From Bog-473 sp963788125 (GTDB lineage: Bacteria; Actinomycetota; Acidimicrobiia; Acidimicrobiales; RAAP-2): a DNA stretch of 64,000 bases. Made by a program: the position numbers and the translations under genes. Positions 15,240 through 24,423 of the stretch are shown one piece after another. Below the pieces are notes generated by a model that saw nothing but the letters and a program-made list of their open reading frames with translations, was not told the origin of the DNA and did no database searches. The stretch covers positions 248,001 through 312,000 of the forward strand of contig CAWBFN010000002.1 in the NCBI GenBank assembly GCA_963788125.1, read 5' to 3'. Position 1 is the first letter of the stretch. The number at the start of each line of letters is the position of its first letter.

Positions 15240-16427
15240 ATGAAAGCCAGAAAAATCAGCAGGATTGGGAGTTTCACGGTCATCGCCGCAATGGCCGTCA
15301 CCGGGCTCACCATGGGGGGCCCGGCCGGGGCGGTGAGCACGCCGAAGATCTCGCCCTCTCAGTTCACCAACACCTTCGCCGTCATGAAACTCCTCAAACC
15401 GTTGGCCAAGGCGGGGAAGGGGAAGGTGGCGGCCATCCTCCCCGACACCGTGAGCTCGACCCGCTACGTGGAGTTCGACGCTCCGGACATCACCAAGGCC
15501 CTCAAGACGGCCGGCTTGAGCTCCTCGCAGTACGTCGTCCAAAATGCCCTGGGCAGTGACGCCACCCAGCTGACCGACGCCCAGACCGATATCACCAACG
15601 GGGCCACCGTGCTCCTGGTCGACCCGCTCGATTCGGGAGTGGGCGCGTCCATCGAGAGCTACGCCAAGGCCCACGGGGTCGATGTCATCGACTACGACCG
15701 CCTGACGCTGGGCGGTAGCCGCCAGTACTACGTGAGCTTCAACAACGTCCAGGTCGGAAAGCTGATCGGCCAGGGCTTCGTCAGCTGCGTCTCCGCCTGG
15801 CACGTCAACAAGCCGCAGGTCGTGGTCATGCACGGTGCCGCCACGGACAACAACGCCACGCTGTTCGCGCAGGGCTACAACGCGGTGATCGATCCCTACT
15901 TCAAGACGGGCAAGTGGGTCCTGGCGGCGCGGACCGCCGACACCTGGGACCCGCCCACGGCCGAGACCGAGTTCCAAGAGGCCTACACGGCCCACCCGAA
16001 CATCAACGCGGCGGTGATCCCCAACGACGAGACCGGCGCACCGGTCGTCACCTACCTGCAGTCGTTGCACGTGGCGCCCAAGACGTTCCCCACCACTGGA
16101 CAGGACGCTACGGCGACCGGCCTTGACAACGTCCTGTCGGGCTACCAGTGCGGGACGGTCTACAAGCCCATCTTCTTGGAGGCCGAGGCGGCGACCGCCC
16201 TCGCCCTGTACCTGCGGGCCGGAAAGACGCCGCCGTCCAGTTTGGTGAACGGCAAGACCACCGACACCATCAGCGGCAAGAGCGTCCCGTCGTCCCTCCT
16301 CACTCCGCTGTGGGTCACGACGAAGAACATGGCCAAGACGGTCATCGCCGACAACTTCGTCCCGGCCTCGCAGCTCTGCGCCGGGTCGTACGCCGCCGAC
16401 TGCACCGCAGCGGGTATAACTCCATAG
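15240..16427 (+). CDS. sugar ABC transporter, substrate-binding protein (XylF/RbsB type)
   Basis: 395 residues with a signal peptide (basic MKARKISR, hydrophobic core ~10-26, cleavage near GAVS). The periplasmic sugar-binding fold (Peripla_BP_4) shows in the order VAAILPDTVSSTRYVEFDAP, then ATVLLVDPLDSGVGASIESYAKAHG, VDVIDYDRL and AAVIPNDETGAPVV, all cited as short landmarks. It lacks a lipobox Cys at the cleavage site, so anchoring is uncertain. First gene of a binding protein-ATPase-permease set. The strong hairpins after its stop probably keep its mRNA more abundant than the two membrane-complex genes. Confidence 0.87.
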   Translation: MKARKISRIGSFTVIAAMAVTGLTMGGPAGAVSTPKISPSQFTNTFAVMKLLKPLAKAGKGKVAAILPDTVSSTRYVEFDAPDITKALKTAGLSSSQYVVQNALGSDATQLTDAQTDITNGATVLLVDPLDSGVGASIESYAKAHGVDVIDYDRLTLGGSRQYYVSFNNVQVGKLIGQGFVSCVSAWHVNKPQVVVMHGAATDNNATLFAQGYNAVIDPYFKTGKWVLAARTADTWDPPTAETEFQEAYTAHPNINAAVIPNDETGAPVVTYLQSLHVAPKTFPTTGQDATATGLDNVLSGYQCGTVYKPIFLEAEAATALALYLRAGKTPPSSLVNGKTTDTISGKSVPSSLLTPLWVTTKNMAKTVIADNFVPASQLCAGSYAADCTAAGITP

Positions 16428-16437
16428 TGGTTTGCAC

Positions 16438-16461
16438 GAACGCCTGCTGACGCGGGCGTTC
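16438..16461 (+). terminator. hairpin just after the sugar-binding protein gene
   Basis: GAACGCCTGC-TGAC-GCGGGCGTTC: a 10-base-pair stem (one G-T pair) with a four-base loop, starting 11 bases after the stop codon. No T-run follows, so it may be an mRNA-stabilising or attenuating hairpin rather than a full terminator. Confidence 0.55.
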
Positions 16462-16477
16462 TCCGTGTCGTCGCCAC

Positions 16478-16505
16478 CGCCCCTCCCGCGAAAGCGGGAG
16501 GGGCG
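16478..16505 (+). terminator. perfect 12-bp hairpin with GAAA tetraloop inside the ABC operon
   Basis: CGCCCCTCCCGC-GAAA-GCGGGAGGGGCG is a perfect 12-base-pair, almost all G-C stem closed by a GNRA tetraloop, 25 bases before the ATPase start. There is no T-run. It should stall 3' exonucleases and partly attenuate transcription, favouring expression of the upstream binding protein. Confidence 0.7.
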
Positions 16506-16529
16506 AGGTGGAGCACAAGAGGGGGTGGA

Positions 16530-17327
16530 ATGAGTACCTCGGGGTCCGGGTCCGACGCCGCACCACTCGTCTCGTTGCGGGGGGTGACCAAGAGTTTCGG
16601 GGCCGTGCAGGCCCTGGGCGGGGTCGACCTCGATATACCGATCGGTGAGGTCACCGCCTTGGTGGGTGACAACGGTGCGGGCAAGTCCAGCCTCGTCAAG
16701 ACCATCTCGGGCCTGTGGGAGCCCGACCGGGGGGAGATCCGTTGGCGGGGTGCCCCGGTCCGCCTGCGCTCGCCCAAGGAGGCCGAGGCCCTGGGTATCA
16801 CCACGATCTACCAGGATCTGGCGCTCTGCGACAACCTCGACATCGTCCAGAACATGTTCCTCGGGCACGAGGAGATGCGGCACGGCACCTTGGACGAGGA
16901 CAGCATGGAGATACGGGCCCGTGACACGCTCAAGGAGCTCTCCGTCACCACCATCCGCTCCATCCGTCAGCCGGTGGCCTCGCTCTCTGGTGGACAGCGC
17001 CAATCGGTGGCGGTGGCCAAGGCCGTGATGTCCAATGCCCAGCTGGTCATCATGGACGAGCCGACGGCGGCACTGGGCGTGGCCCAGACGGCCATGGTGC
17101 TCGGCCTCATCAAGAGGCTCGCCGCTCGGGGGGTGACCGTGCTGATGATCTCGCACAACCTCAACGACGTCTTCGAGGTGGCCGACCGGATCGCCATCCT
17201 GCGCCTCGGCCGCATGGTGACCGAGGGCCCCGCCGCCTCCTTCGACACGCAGGTGATCGTCGATTTCATGACCACCGGCACCTCGTCCAGGGTGTCGGTC
17301 AATGGAGGTGCGGGCCATGAAGCCTGA
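16530..17327 (+). CDS. sugar ABC transporter, ATP-binding protein (single domain)
   Basis: 265 residues, one ABC domain. Walker A GDNGAGKSS, signature SLSGGQRQSVAVA, Walker B QLVIMDEPTAAL and H-loop ISHNL are intact. The sequence LVGDNGAGKSSLVK and the order of motifs match the first half of RbsA/XylG-like ATPases, but there is only one domain instead of the usual two, so it should dimerise. The ribosome-binding site is weak. It overlaps the permease start by 11 bases. Confidence 0.87.
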   Translation: MSTSGSGSDAAPLVSLRGVTKSFGAVQALGGVDLDIPIGEVTALVGDNGAGKSSLVKTISGLWEPDRGEIRWRGAPVRLRSPKEAEALGITTIYQDLALCDNLDIVQNMFLGHEEMRHGTLDEDSMEIRARDTLKELSVTTIRSIRQPVASLSGGQRQSVAVAKAVMSNAQLVIMDEPTAALGVAQTAMVLGLIKRLAARGVTVLMISHNLNDVFEVADRIAILRLGRMVTEGPAASFDTQVIVDFMTTGTSSRVSVNGGAGHEA

Positions 17328-18753
17328 CGAACGCGGTGATATCGGCGGCGATGGCGGAGGGGACAGGGCAGGCGCTGCGGCAGTCGATCGACCAGGCGAC
17401 ACGGCGACGGACAGCCCACCGAGCGCCACGGGGACCGTCCCCCAGCCCGATTCGGGCGTCGGCAGCACCGACACCGACGGGCCGCACAACGGTCCTCTGC
17501 CCGAGGCGTTGGTCGCCGTCGCTCCCGAGGTCCTGGCCGACTCTCTCGGTGAGTACGTCCGCGCCTGGGCCAAGCGGATCCGCAGCGGCGAGAGCGGTGC
17601 CCTTCCCATACTGACCGGACTGGTCGTCATCATCATCATCTTCCAGGTGCAGCAGCCCAAGTTCCTCTCGGCCGGCAACATCGTCAACCTGCTGGTGCAG
17701 GCGACCTTCTTCGTCCTGCTCGGCCTGGGCGAGCTCTTCGCCCTCATCCTCTCCGAGATCGACCTGTCGGTCGGCTTCGTGGGGGGCATCGGGGCCACCA
17801 TCACCCTGGCGCTGCTCTCCCCTTCCTACGGCTGGCCCTGGTGGGCGGCCGTCATCGTGGGCCTGCTGGCGTGCGCGGCCATCGGGGCGGTGCAGGGCAT
17901 CTTGATCACCCGGCTCCACCTGCCCTCCTTCGTGGTGACCCTGGCCAGCCTCCTCGGTCTGGGCGGGGTGCTGATCTTCTTGTTCGACTCCTTCAACGGC
18001 GCGGTGGGCGGGGTGATCAGCCTCACCTCCAGCGGGCCCGTCTACGACCTGGTCAACGGCAACATGAGCCCACTGGCCAGCTGGGTCACCCTCGTCGTGC
18101 TGGTCGCGCTCTACGCGCTCTTCTCCATCGCGCGCAACACCCGCCGGCGGGCCCGCGGCCTGAGCGCGCCCCCGCTGAGCATCATCATCTTCACCATCGT
18201 GGTGACAGCGGCCGCCGGCGCCGCGCTGGTCGCCGTCTGCAACGTCAACCGGGGCAACCTGGTCCCGCTCAAGGGCGTCCCCTGGGTCTTTCCCATGGTG
18301 CTCGCCGTCGTCGTGCTCTGGTCGTTGCTGCTGGCCAAGACCCGGACCGGCCGCTACCTCTACGCCATCGGGGGGAGCCCCGAGGCGGCCCGGCGGGCCG
18401 GCATCGCCGTGCCGTGGATCCGCACCACCGGCTTCACCCTCGCCGCCTTCACCGCCGGCCTCGGCGGCCTGGTCTACGCCTCGCGCCTGGGCTCCATCTC
18501 GGTGGGCTACGACGGCGCCACCTACGTCCTCTACGCCGTGGCGGCGGCGGTCATCGGAGGCGCCAGCCTCTTCGGCGGCCACGGCAAGGCGATCCACGCG
18601 CTCTTGGGAGGCGTCCTGATCGCCGCCGTGGTCAACGGGCTGGCGCTGCTCGGGGTCAGCACGGCGGGCGAGGAGATAGCCACCGCGCTGGTGCTCCTCG
18701 CCGCGGTCACCGTCGACTCGCTGGTGCGGCGCCGGGGATCATCGACGACCTAA
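17317..18753 (+). CDS. sugar ABC transporter, permease (XylH/RbsC type)
   Basis: 478 residues. The first ~95 residues are polar and Asp/Gly/Pro-rich, an unusual N-terminal tail; about ten hydrophobic segments follow. Family marks: GELFALILSEIDLSVG (the permease motif near helix 3), GLGGLVYASRLGS and AVAAAVIGGASLFGG near the end. ATG 17317 has GGAGGTG upstream, which favours it over ATG 17302. The gene completes a binding protein-ATPase-permease importer; xylose- or ribose-like sugars are the family substrates. Confidence 0.87.
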   Translation: MKPDERGDIGGDGGGDRAGAAAVDRPGDTATDSPPSATGTVPQPDSGVGSTDTDGPHNGPLPEALVAVAPEVLADSLGEYVRAWAKRIRSGESGALPILTGLVVIIIIFQVQQPKFLSAGNIVNLLVQATFFVLLGLGELFALILSEIDLSVGFVGGIGATITLALLSPSYGWPWWAAVIVGLLACAAIGAVQGILITRLHLPSFVVTLASLLGLGGVLIFLFDSFNGAVGGVISLTSSGPVYDLVNGNMSPLASWVTLVVLVALYALFSIARNTRRRARGLSAPPLSIIIFTIVVTAAAGAALVAVCNVNRGNLVPLKGVPWVFPMVLAVVVLWSLLLAKTRTGRYLYAIGGSPEAARRAGIAVPWIRTTGFTLAAFTAGLGGLVYASRLGSISVGYDGATYVLYAVAAAVIGGASLFGGHGKAIHALLGGVLIAAVVNGLALLGVSTAGEEIATALVLLAAVTVDSLVRRRGSSTT

Positions 18754-18758
18754 GTGCC

Positions 18759-19318
18759 TCAGGCCCCCTCGTAGTCGAAGCCCAGATCGGGCGCGGTGAG
18801 GATGGCCCGGAAGGCCAGGCCCTCGGCCGCCGCCATGGCCGCCGCCGTCCCCCCGCGATCGACCACGGCCACCAGCAGGATGGGGTCCGCGCCGGCCTCG
18901 CGTACCGCCCGCGCCGCCTCGAGCAACGAGGTGCCGCGGGTCACGGTGTCCTCGGTGACCACCACCTTGTCGCCCGGATCGAGCGCGCCGGCGATGCGGC
19001 CGCCCCCGCCGTGGTCCTTCACCTCCTTGCGCACGCTGAAAGCCTTCAGCGGCCGTCCCGGGTGGCGGCGATCCCGGCCGTGACGAAGGCCACCGGGTCC
19101 GCGCCCATGGTCAGGCCCCCGATGGCCTCCGTCTCGGGGGGGATGATCGAGAGCACGGCGTCGGCTACCAGCACCATGGCCTCGGGGCGGCAGACCGTCT
19201 GCTTGGAGTCGATGAACCAGCTGCTGCGCCGCCCCGACTTCAGCACGAAGTCACCCCGGCGCACCGAGTGCTCCAGGACGTGGGCGCGCAGCTCGGGGAA
19301 GTCCGTGGCGCCGCTCAC
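18759..19318 (-). pseudogene. pyrE: orotate phosphoribosyltransferase, broken by one frameshift
   Basis: The N-terminal part runs from GTG 19318 (VSGATDFPELRAHVLEHS...FVLKSGRRSSWFIDSKQT) to a stop at 19046 right after ATRDGR. The family continues in another frame: PLKAFSVRKEVKDHGGGG, then the PRPP loop VVVTEDTVTRGTS, ending at 18759. The 560-base span is not a multiple of three. A lost GGCC unit or a one-base change near 19049-19056 would explain it. Joined, it has the normal ~187 residues. OPRTase makes OMP in pyrimidine synthesis. It starts by a GTGA overlap with purM. Either a recent inactivation or an assembly indel; the second seems more likely for such a gene. Confidence 0.8.
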
Positions 19319-20385
19319 CCGAAGCGCACACCGGTCGGCCCGGCCACCACGGCGCCGATCACGGTGGAGCCCAGGCCGTCGCCGGCCAGGGTGGCCAGGG
19401 TGTCGTCGACGGCCTCGCGGGCGACGACCAGCGCCATGCCGATGCCCCGGTTGAAGACCCGGTCCATCTCGGCCTCCTCGACCCCGCCGAGCCGGCCGAT
19501 CTCCCCGAAGATGCGCGGCTCGGTCCACGACGAACGGTCGAGCAGCGCGCCGCAACCCTGGGGCAGGGCGCGGGGCAGGTTCCCCACGATCCCGCCCCCG
19601 GTGATGTGGGCACAGGCGTGCAGGCCGCCGCCGCCTCCACCGCCGGCACCGGCCAGCGCGGCCCGGACGCCGAGCACGGCGGGGGCGTAGATGACCGAGG
19701 GCATCAGCAGTTCGTCGGCCAGCGTGTGCGCCGCCCCGGGCCAGGCGGGGTCGCCCAGGCTGCGGCCCGCCCGCTCGAGCAGGACGTGCCGGGCCAACGT
19801 GTAGCCGTTGGAGCGCAGGCCCGGGGAGGGGATGCCGACGATGGCGTCCCCCGCCCTGACCCGCTCGGGCCCGAGCTCCTCGCCTGCCTCCACCGCCCCC
19901 ACGGCGAAGCCGGCGATGTCGAGGTCGTCGGGCGCCATGGCCCCGTGGTGCTCCGCCGTCTCGCCGCCGACCAGCACGCACCCGGCCTGCCGGCAGCCCT
20001 CGTGGATCCCCGCCACCACAGTCTCGATGCGATCGGGATCGACCTTGCCGGTGGCGATGTAGTCGAGCATGAAGAGCGGCTCGGCCCCGAGGCAGACCAG
20101 GTCGTCGACGCACATGGCCACCAGGTCGATGCCCACCGTGCCGTAACGGCCGGTGGCCTGGGCCACCATCAGCTTGGTTCCCACCCCGTCGGTGGAGGAG
20201 ACCAGGACCGGGTGGGCGAAGCGGGTCGTATCGAGGGGGAAGCGGGCAGCGAAGCCCCCTATCCCGGGCACCAACCCCCTCAATCGCTCCACCGCGAGAT
20301 CGCCGGCGTCAATGTCCACACCGGCATCGGCGTAGGTGGCCCCGCCGGCCGGGCCCACGGCGGGCCCGACGCCCTCAGCGACCAC
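19315..20385 (-). CDS. purM: phosphoribosylformylglycinamidine cyclo-ligase (AIR synthase)
   Basis: 356 residues. It closes the imidazole ring (FGAM to AIR) in purine synthesis. Typical motifs: YADAGVDIDAGD, STDGVGTKLMVA, DLVAMCVDDLVCLGAEPLFMLDY (as a region), GETAEHHG, and GGGIVGNLPR. A run of seven glycines near residue 240 is a local oddity. GTG 20385 overlaps the 3' end of purF by 11 bases; the stop overlaps the start of pyrE. Part of the purL-purF-purM-pyrE block. Confidence 0.95.
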   Translation of the reverse strand: MVAEGVGPAVGPAGGATYADAGVDIDAGDLAVERLRGLVPGIGGFAARFPLDTTRFAHPVLVSSTDGVGTKLMVAQATGRYGTVGIDLVAMCVDDLVCLGAEPLFMLDYIATGKVDPDRIETVVAGIHEGCRQAGCVLVGGETAEHHGAMAPDDLDIAGFAVGAVEAGEELGPERVRAGDAIVGIPSPGLRSNGYTLARHVLLERAGRSLGDPAWPGAAHTLADELLMPSVIYAPAVLGVRAALAGAGGGGGGGLHACAHITGGGIVGNLPRALPQGCGALLDRSSWTEPRIFGEIGRLGGVEEAEMDRVFNRGIGMALVVAREAVDDTLATLAGDGLGSTVIGAVVAGPTGVRFG

Positions 20386-21904
20386 CCGTGTCCTTGCCGC
20401 CCGGGTCCCTGCCGCCCTTATCCTCGGCCGTGGTGGCCTCGACCGTGGTGGCCTCGGCCACCCCGGGCAGTTGCGCCTGGTAGATCTGGGGATCCTTGGC
20501 GGGAGGGGGGGCGGTGAACGAGACCGGGGTCGAGGCCGGCACGGACGTGGGGTAGTGGTTGGTGAAGCAGGCGTCGCAGAACCCGCCGTCGGTGCCGATG
20601 GCCGCCTTCATGTTCTCGATGCTGATGTAGGCCAGGGAGTCCGCACCGAGGATCTCGGTGATCTCCTCGATGCTGTGGTGCGCCGCCAACAACTCGTCGG
20701 TCGACGGCGTGTCGATCCCGTAGTAGCAGGGCCAACGCCACGGCGGCGAGGAGATCCGCAGGTGCACCTCGGTGGCCCCGGCCTCGCGCAGCATGCGCAC
20801 GACCGAGCGCTGGGTGGTGCCCCGCACGATGGAGTCGTCTACCACCACCAGCCGCTTGCCCGAGATGGTCTCGGGGAGGGGGTTGAGCTTGCGCCGCACG
20901 AGGTCGCCGCGGGCCTGCTGGTCCGGGACGATGAAGCTGCGGCCGATGTAGCGGTTCTTCACCATTCCCTGCCCGTAGGGGATACCGCTGGCCCGGGCGA
21001 ACCCCTCGGCCGCCGGCACGCCCGACTCGGGCACCCCCATGACGAGGTCGGCGTCGGCCGGTGCCTGGGCGGCCAGCAGCTCTCCCATGCGGCAGCGGGT
21101 CTCGTGCACCTCGCGCCCGTAGAGCTTGGAGTCCGGGCGGGCGATGTAGGCGAACTCGAAGATGCACAGCCGGGGCTGCACCTCCTTGAGCCAGGGGATC
21201 GGCAGGCTGCGCACGCCCTCGCCGTCGATCACCACCAGCTCGCCGGGCTCGATCTCCCGCACGAACGTGGCGCCGATGACGCTGAGGGCGGGCGTCTCGG
21301 AGGCCAGGACCCAACCCTCCGGCGCCTCGGCGGGGCCCAGGCGGCCCAGGCACAGGGGGCGGAACCCGTAGGGATCGCGCACGCCGAACAGCTTCTGGGT
21401 GTTCATCAGCACGAAGGAGAAGGCGCCCTCCACGATGGGCAGGACCGCCTGCAGCGCACCGGCCAGCTCCCCGGTCTCGGGGAAGGCGCGGGCCAAGAGC
21501 TCGGCCACCACGTCGCTGTCCGAGACGATCGTTCCGGGGAACATGCCGACCTTCTCGGCCAACTCCGTGGTGTTGATCAGGTTCCCGTTGTGGCCGAGGG
21601 CGAAGCCGGCCCGGCCGACGGGGCGGTACACCGGCTGCGCGCCGTCCCAGTCCGACGCGCCGTGCGTCGAGTAGCGGGTGTGGCCGATGGCCAGATGGCC
21701 CTGCAGACCCGAGAGCGTCCGCTCGTCGAAGACCGTGGCCACCAGGCCCATGTCCCTGACCACCGTGACCGTGTCGCCGTCGCTGACCGCCATGCCGGCC
21801 GACTCCTGGCCGCGGTGCTGCAGCGCGAAGAGACCGTCGAAGGTGAGGTTGGCCACCTTGCGGCCGGGGGCGTAGACACCGAAGACACCGCACGCTTCCT
21901 TCAC
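20375..21904 (-). CDS. purF: amidophosphoribosyltransferase
   Basis: 509 residues. First committed step of purine synthesis (PRPP + Gln to phosphoribosylamine). GTG 21904 is fixed by GGAGG five bases upstream. The start VKEACGVFGVY puts the catalytic Cys at position 5, so a four-residue propeptide must be removed. The glutaminase half has GHTRYSTHG and HNGNLINT. The transferase half has the PRPP motif VVVDDSIVRGTT, and C-terminal cysteines (YYGIDTPS region, GFCDACFTNHYP) like the Fe-S/structural cysteines of Bacillus-type enzymes. The last ~45 residues are a Pro/Ala/Thr-rich tail. Frame upstream of 21904 is shadow of purL. Confidence 0.95.
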   Translation of the reverse strand: MKEACGVFGVYAPGRKVANLTFDGLFALQHRGQESAGMAVSDGDTVTVVRDMGLVATVFDERTLSGLQGHLAIGHTRYSTHGASDWDGAQPVYRPVGRAGFALGHNGNLINTTELAEKVGMFPGTIVSDSDVVAELLARAFPETGELAGALQAVLPIVEGAFSFVLMNTQKLFGVRDPYGFRPLCLGRLGPAEAPEGWVLASETPALSVIGATFVREIEPGELVVIDGEGVRSLPIPWLKEVQPRLCIFEFAYIARPDSKLYGREVHETRCRMGELLAAQAPADADLVMGVPESGVPAAEGFARASGIPYGQGMVKNRYIGRSFIVPDQQARGDLVRRKLNPLPETISGKRLVVVDDSIVRGTTQRSVVRMLREAGATEVHLRISSPPWRWPCYYGIDTPSTDELLAAHHSIEEITEILGADSLAYISIENMKAAIGTDGGFCDACFTNHYPTSVPASTPVSFTAPPPAKDPQIYQAQLPGVAEATTVEATTAEDKGGRDPGGKDTGGR

Positions 21905-21968
21905 GGTGCCTCCATTGTCGCACAAGAGAGCTCCATGGGACCTCCGCGACGAACGCCGCGGCGCGCCC

Positions 21969-24248
21969 TCATGACTCCCCCATGAGGCGAGCCAGGTTCC
22001 CTTCGTGCGCCTGGCGCACGGCCCCGACGGGGAGATCGAGCAGGCCCCCCACCACCAACCGGTCCCCTCCGGCCCGTCCCAGGACGAACGCCGGGATGCC
22101 CAGCGCCTCTGTCCGGGCGCACAGCTCGTCGGGTGAGGAGGTGGCGACGACGAAGCGGGACGGCAGTTCGGTGAAGAGCTCGGCGGGATCGCCGACCTCC
22201 ACCGCGCAGCCGCACCCGGCGGCGACCGCCATCTCGCCCAGGGCCACCGCCAGCCCGCCCGACGACACGTCGTGCACCGCGCTGAGCAATGGGGGCGGGG
22301 CCTCGCCCGAGGGTAATGGGGGCCGGGCCTCGCCCGAGGCGACGGCTGCCACCAGTCCGGCCACGAAGGCGCACAGCGCACCGTGGCGCGGCAGATCGAC
22401 AGCCGGCAGCGTCCCGCCCCGATGCTGGCGTCGCTCGGTCGCCCACCGCGAGCCGGCCAGGGGGAACGAACCGTCGGCCGCGGCGCGGGCGCCGAGCAGC
22501 ACCAGGGTGTCGCCGTCCCGCCAGGCCAGGCCGGGCGGCGGCGCCTGCACCACGTCGACCAGGCCGAGCAGGCCCAGGACCGGCGTCGGGTCGATGTCGG
22601 ACCCGCCGCTCTCGTTGTAGAAGCTGACGTTGCCTCCGACGACCGGCAGCGACAGGGCGCGGCAGGCCTCGGCCATCCCGTCGATGCACTCCGAGAGCTG
22701 CCACATCACCTCGGGATGTTCGGGGTTGCCGAAGTTCAGGCAGTTGACGACGGCCACGGGCGTCGCGCCCACACAGGCCAGGTTGGCCACGCCCTCGGCC
22801 AGCGTGAGCACGGTGCCCATGCGGGGGTCGAGCGCGCAGTAGCGGGGATTGGAGTCGGTGCTCACCGCCACGCCGCGCCGGGAGGGGGGCAGGCCGGGAC
22901 CGGCCAGGCGCAGGAGCGCCGCGTCGGCGCCGGGGCCCACCACGGTGTTCAAGAAGAGCTGATGGTCGTATTGCGAGAAGACCCAGCGCGGCGAGCGCAG
23001 CAGGCCCAAGAGGTCGGCCGCGCAGTCCTCGGGTGGGGCGAACGCGACGGGCGGTGGCGGCACGGGGGCGCGGCGCGGCCGGTCGTAGAGGGGGGCGTCG
23101 TCGGAGAGCGAGGCGGCCGGCACGTCGGCCAGGATCGGCCCGTCGAAGCCGTCGCGGATGCGCAGGCGCCCTCCCTCCGCCGGATCCGGCGCGGTGACCG
23201 TACCGACGACCGCCGCCCGCACCTCCCAGCGAGCGCAGATCTCGGACACGGCGGGCCACGCGTCCGGGGTCACGATGGCCAGCATGCGCTCCTGGCTCTC
23301 GCTGGTCATCACCTCCCAGGGCTCCATGTCCTCCTCGCGCCGTGGCACGGCGGACACGTCGACGTCCATGCCGACGCCGCCCCGGCCGGCCGTCTCGCTG
23401 GTGGCACAGGCCAGGCCGGCCCCGCCCAGATCCTGAATCCCCACCACGAGCTTCTTGTCGAGGAGCTCGAGGCAGGCCTCGATGAGGCGCTTCTCCTCGA
23501 AGGGATCGCCCACCTGCACGCTGGGGCGCTTGGTGTCGTCGGTGGTGCCCTCGTTGCCCGCAAAGCCGGCGGAGGCCAGCACGCTCACCCCGCCGATGCC
23601 GTCCCGCCCGGTGCTGCTGCCGAGCAGCACGGCCAGGTTCCCGGGGCCCGACGCCGTCGCGAGGACCAGCCGGTCCACCGGCAGGGCTCCCATGCACAGG
23701 ACGTTGACCAACGGATTGTGGGCGTAGCAGGGGTCGAAGGTCAGCTCCCCGCCGACCGTGGGCACGCCGACCGAGTTGCCGTAGCCCGAGATCCCGCTCA
23801 CCACCCCCTCCAGCAGCCAGCGCTGGCGGGGATCGTCGGGCGGTCCGAAGAAGAGCGGGTCGAGAATGGCCAGGGGGCGGGCACCCATGGTGAAGATGTC
23901 GCGCAGGATGCCCCCCACGCCGGTGGCCGCGCCCTGATACGGCTCGATGGCCGAGGGGTGGTTGTGGCTCTCGATGCGGATGGCGATGGCGATGCCGTCC
24001 CCCGCGTCGACGACGCCGGCGTTCTCCCCGGGCCCGACGAGCACCCGGGGCCCTTCGGTGGGCAGCCTCTTGAGGTGGATGCGGGAGGACTTGTAGGAGC
24101 AGTGCTCGCTCCACATGACGGCGTAGAGCGCCAGTTCGAGGTGGTTGGGCGGCCGGCCGAGGATCTTCGCCACGGCCTCGAACTCGTCGTCGGTCAGGCC
24201 GAGTGCCCGGTGTAGCGGAACCTCAGGCTCCTCGGCGGCGGGAGTCAT
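21969..24248 (-). CDS. purL: FGAM synthase, large subunit (PurL)
   Basis: 759 residues. ATP-dependent conversion of FGAR to FGAM, working with PurS and PurQ, which are encoded in the other purine block. Markers: MWSEHCSYKSS near residue 45, IRIESHNHPSA, GVGGILRDIFTMGARP, GGELTFDPCY, IQDLGGAGLACATSE, LTLAEGVANLACVGATP, VVGGNVSFYNES, and HDVSSGGLAVAL near the end. The length is that of the small PurL type used with PurSQ. It carries a nine-codon in-frame duplication (22288-22339). 64 bases separate it from purF. Confidence 0.95.
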   Translation of the reverse strand: MTPAAEEPEVPLHRALGLTDDEFEAVAKILGRPPNHLELALYAVMWSEHCSYKSSRIHLKRLPTEGPRVLVGPGENAGVVDAGDGIAIAIRIESHNHPSAIEPYQGAATGVGGILRDIFTMGARPLAILDPLFFGPPDDPRQRWLLEGVVSGISGYGNSVGVPTVGGELTFDPCYAHNPLVNVLCMGALPVDRLVLATASGPGNLAVLLGSSTGRDGIGGVSVLASAGFAGNEGTTDDTKRPSVQVGDPFEEKRLIEACLELLDKKLVVGIQDLGGAGLACATSETAGRGGVGMDVDVSAVPRREEDMEPWEVMTSESQERMLAIVTPDAWPAVSEICARWEVRAAVVGTVTAPDPAEGGRLRIRDGFDGPILADVPAASLSDDAPLYDRPRRAPVPPPPVAFAPPEDCAADLLGLLRSPRWVFSQYDHQLFLNTVVGPGADAALLRLAGPGLPPSRRGVAVSTDSNPRYCALDPRMGTVLTLAEGVANLACVGATPVAVVNCLNFGNPEHPEVMWQLSECIDGMAEACRALSLPVVGGNVSFYNESGGSDIDPTPVLGLLGLVDVVQAPPPGLAWRDGDTLVLLGARAAADGSFPLAGSRWATERRQHRGGTLPAVDLPRHGALCAFVAGLVAAVASGEARPPLPSGEAPPPLLSAVHDVSSGGLAVALGEMAVAAGCGCAVEVGDPAELFTELPSRFVVATSSPDELCARTEALGIPAFVLGRAGGDRLVVGGLLDLPVGAVRQAHEGNLARLMGES
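22288..22339 (-). repeat. 27-base in-frame tandem duplication inside purL
   Basis: Two 25-base stretches (22288-22312 and 22315-22339), identical but for one base, sit at a 27-base period inside purL. They translate as GEARPPLPS and GEAPPPLLS, just before the conserved SAVHDVSSGG. The unit lies in a surface loop of the protein, judging from its Pro/Gly composition. Confidence 0.75.
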
Positions 24249-24423
24249 GGTGCCCCCAACTTAGTGGCCGGGACCCCGGTGGTCAGACCTCGGCGGCCGA
24301 CACGCCGCGTCGGTGATTCGCCCTTGCCGCCCAGACGGCGAACCCTTTTTGCGTCTCAACGCCCTCCACGACGGCCCGGAAGCGGCCGCTAGCGGGCGGC
24401 GACGACGGTCAAATCGGCGTCGC
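24249..24423. other. 175 bases between purL start and the small ORF
   Basis: Nothing gene-like seen. This should hold the promoter of the purL-purF-purM-pyrE block. The plus-strand frame at 24313-24669 is Arg-rich and has no ribosome-binding site, so I leave it out. Confidence 0.4.

Noticed and set aside
15144..17804. 886-codon minus-strand open frame, and other long frames opposite or beside real genes (for example 9855-11732 beyond the globin, 22383-24215, 46538-48232)
   Set aside because: They mirror strongly supported genes, have Arg/Pro/Gly/His-rich translations and no family motifs; typical antisense frames of GC-rich DNA.
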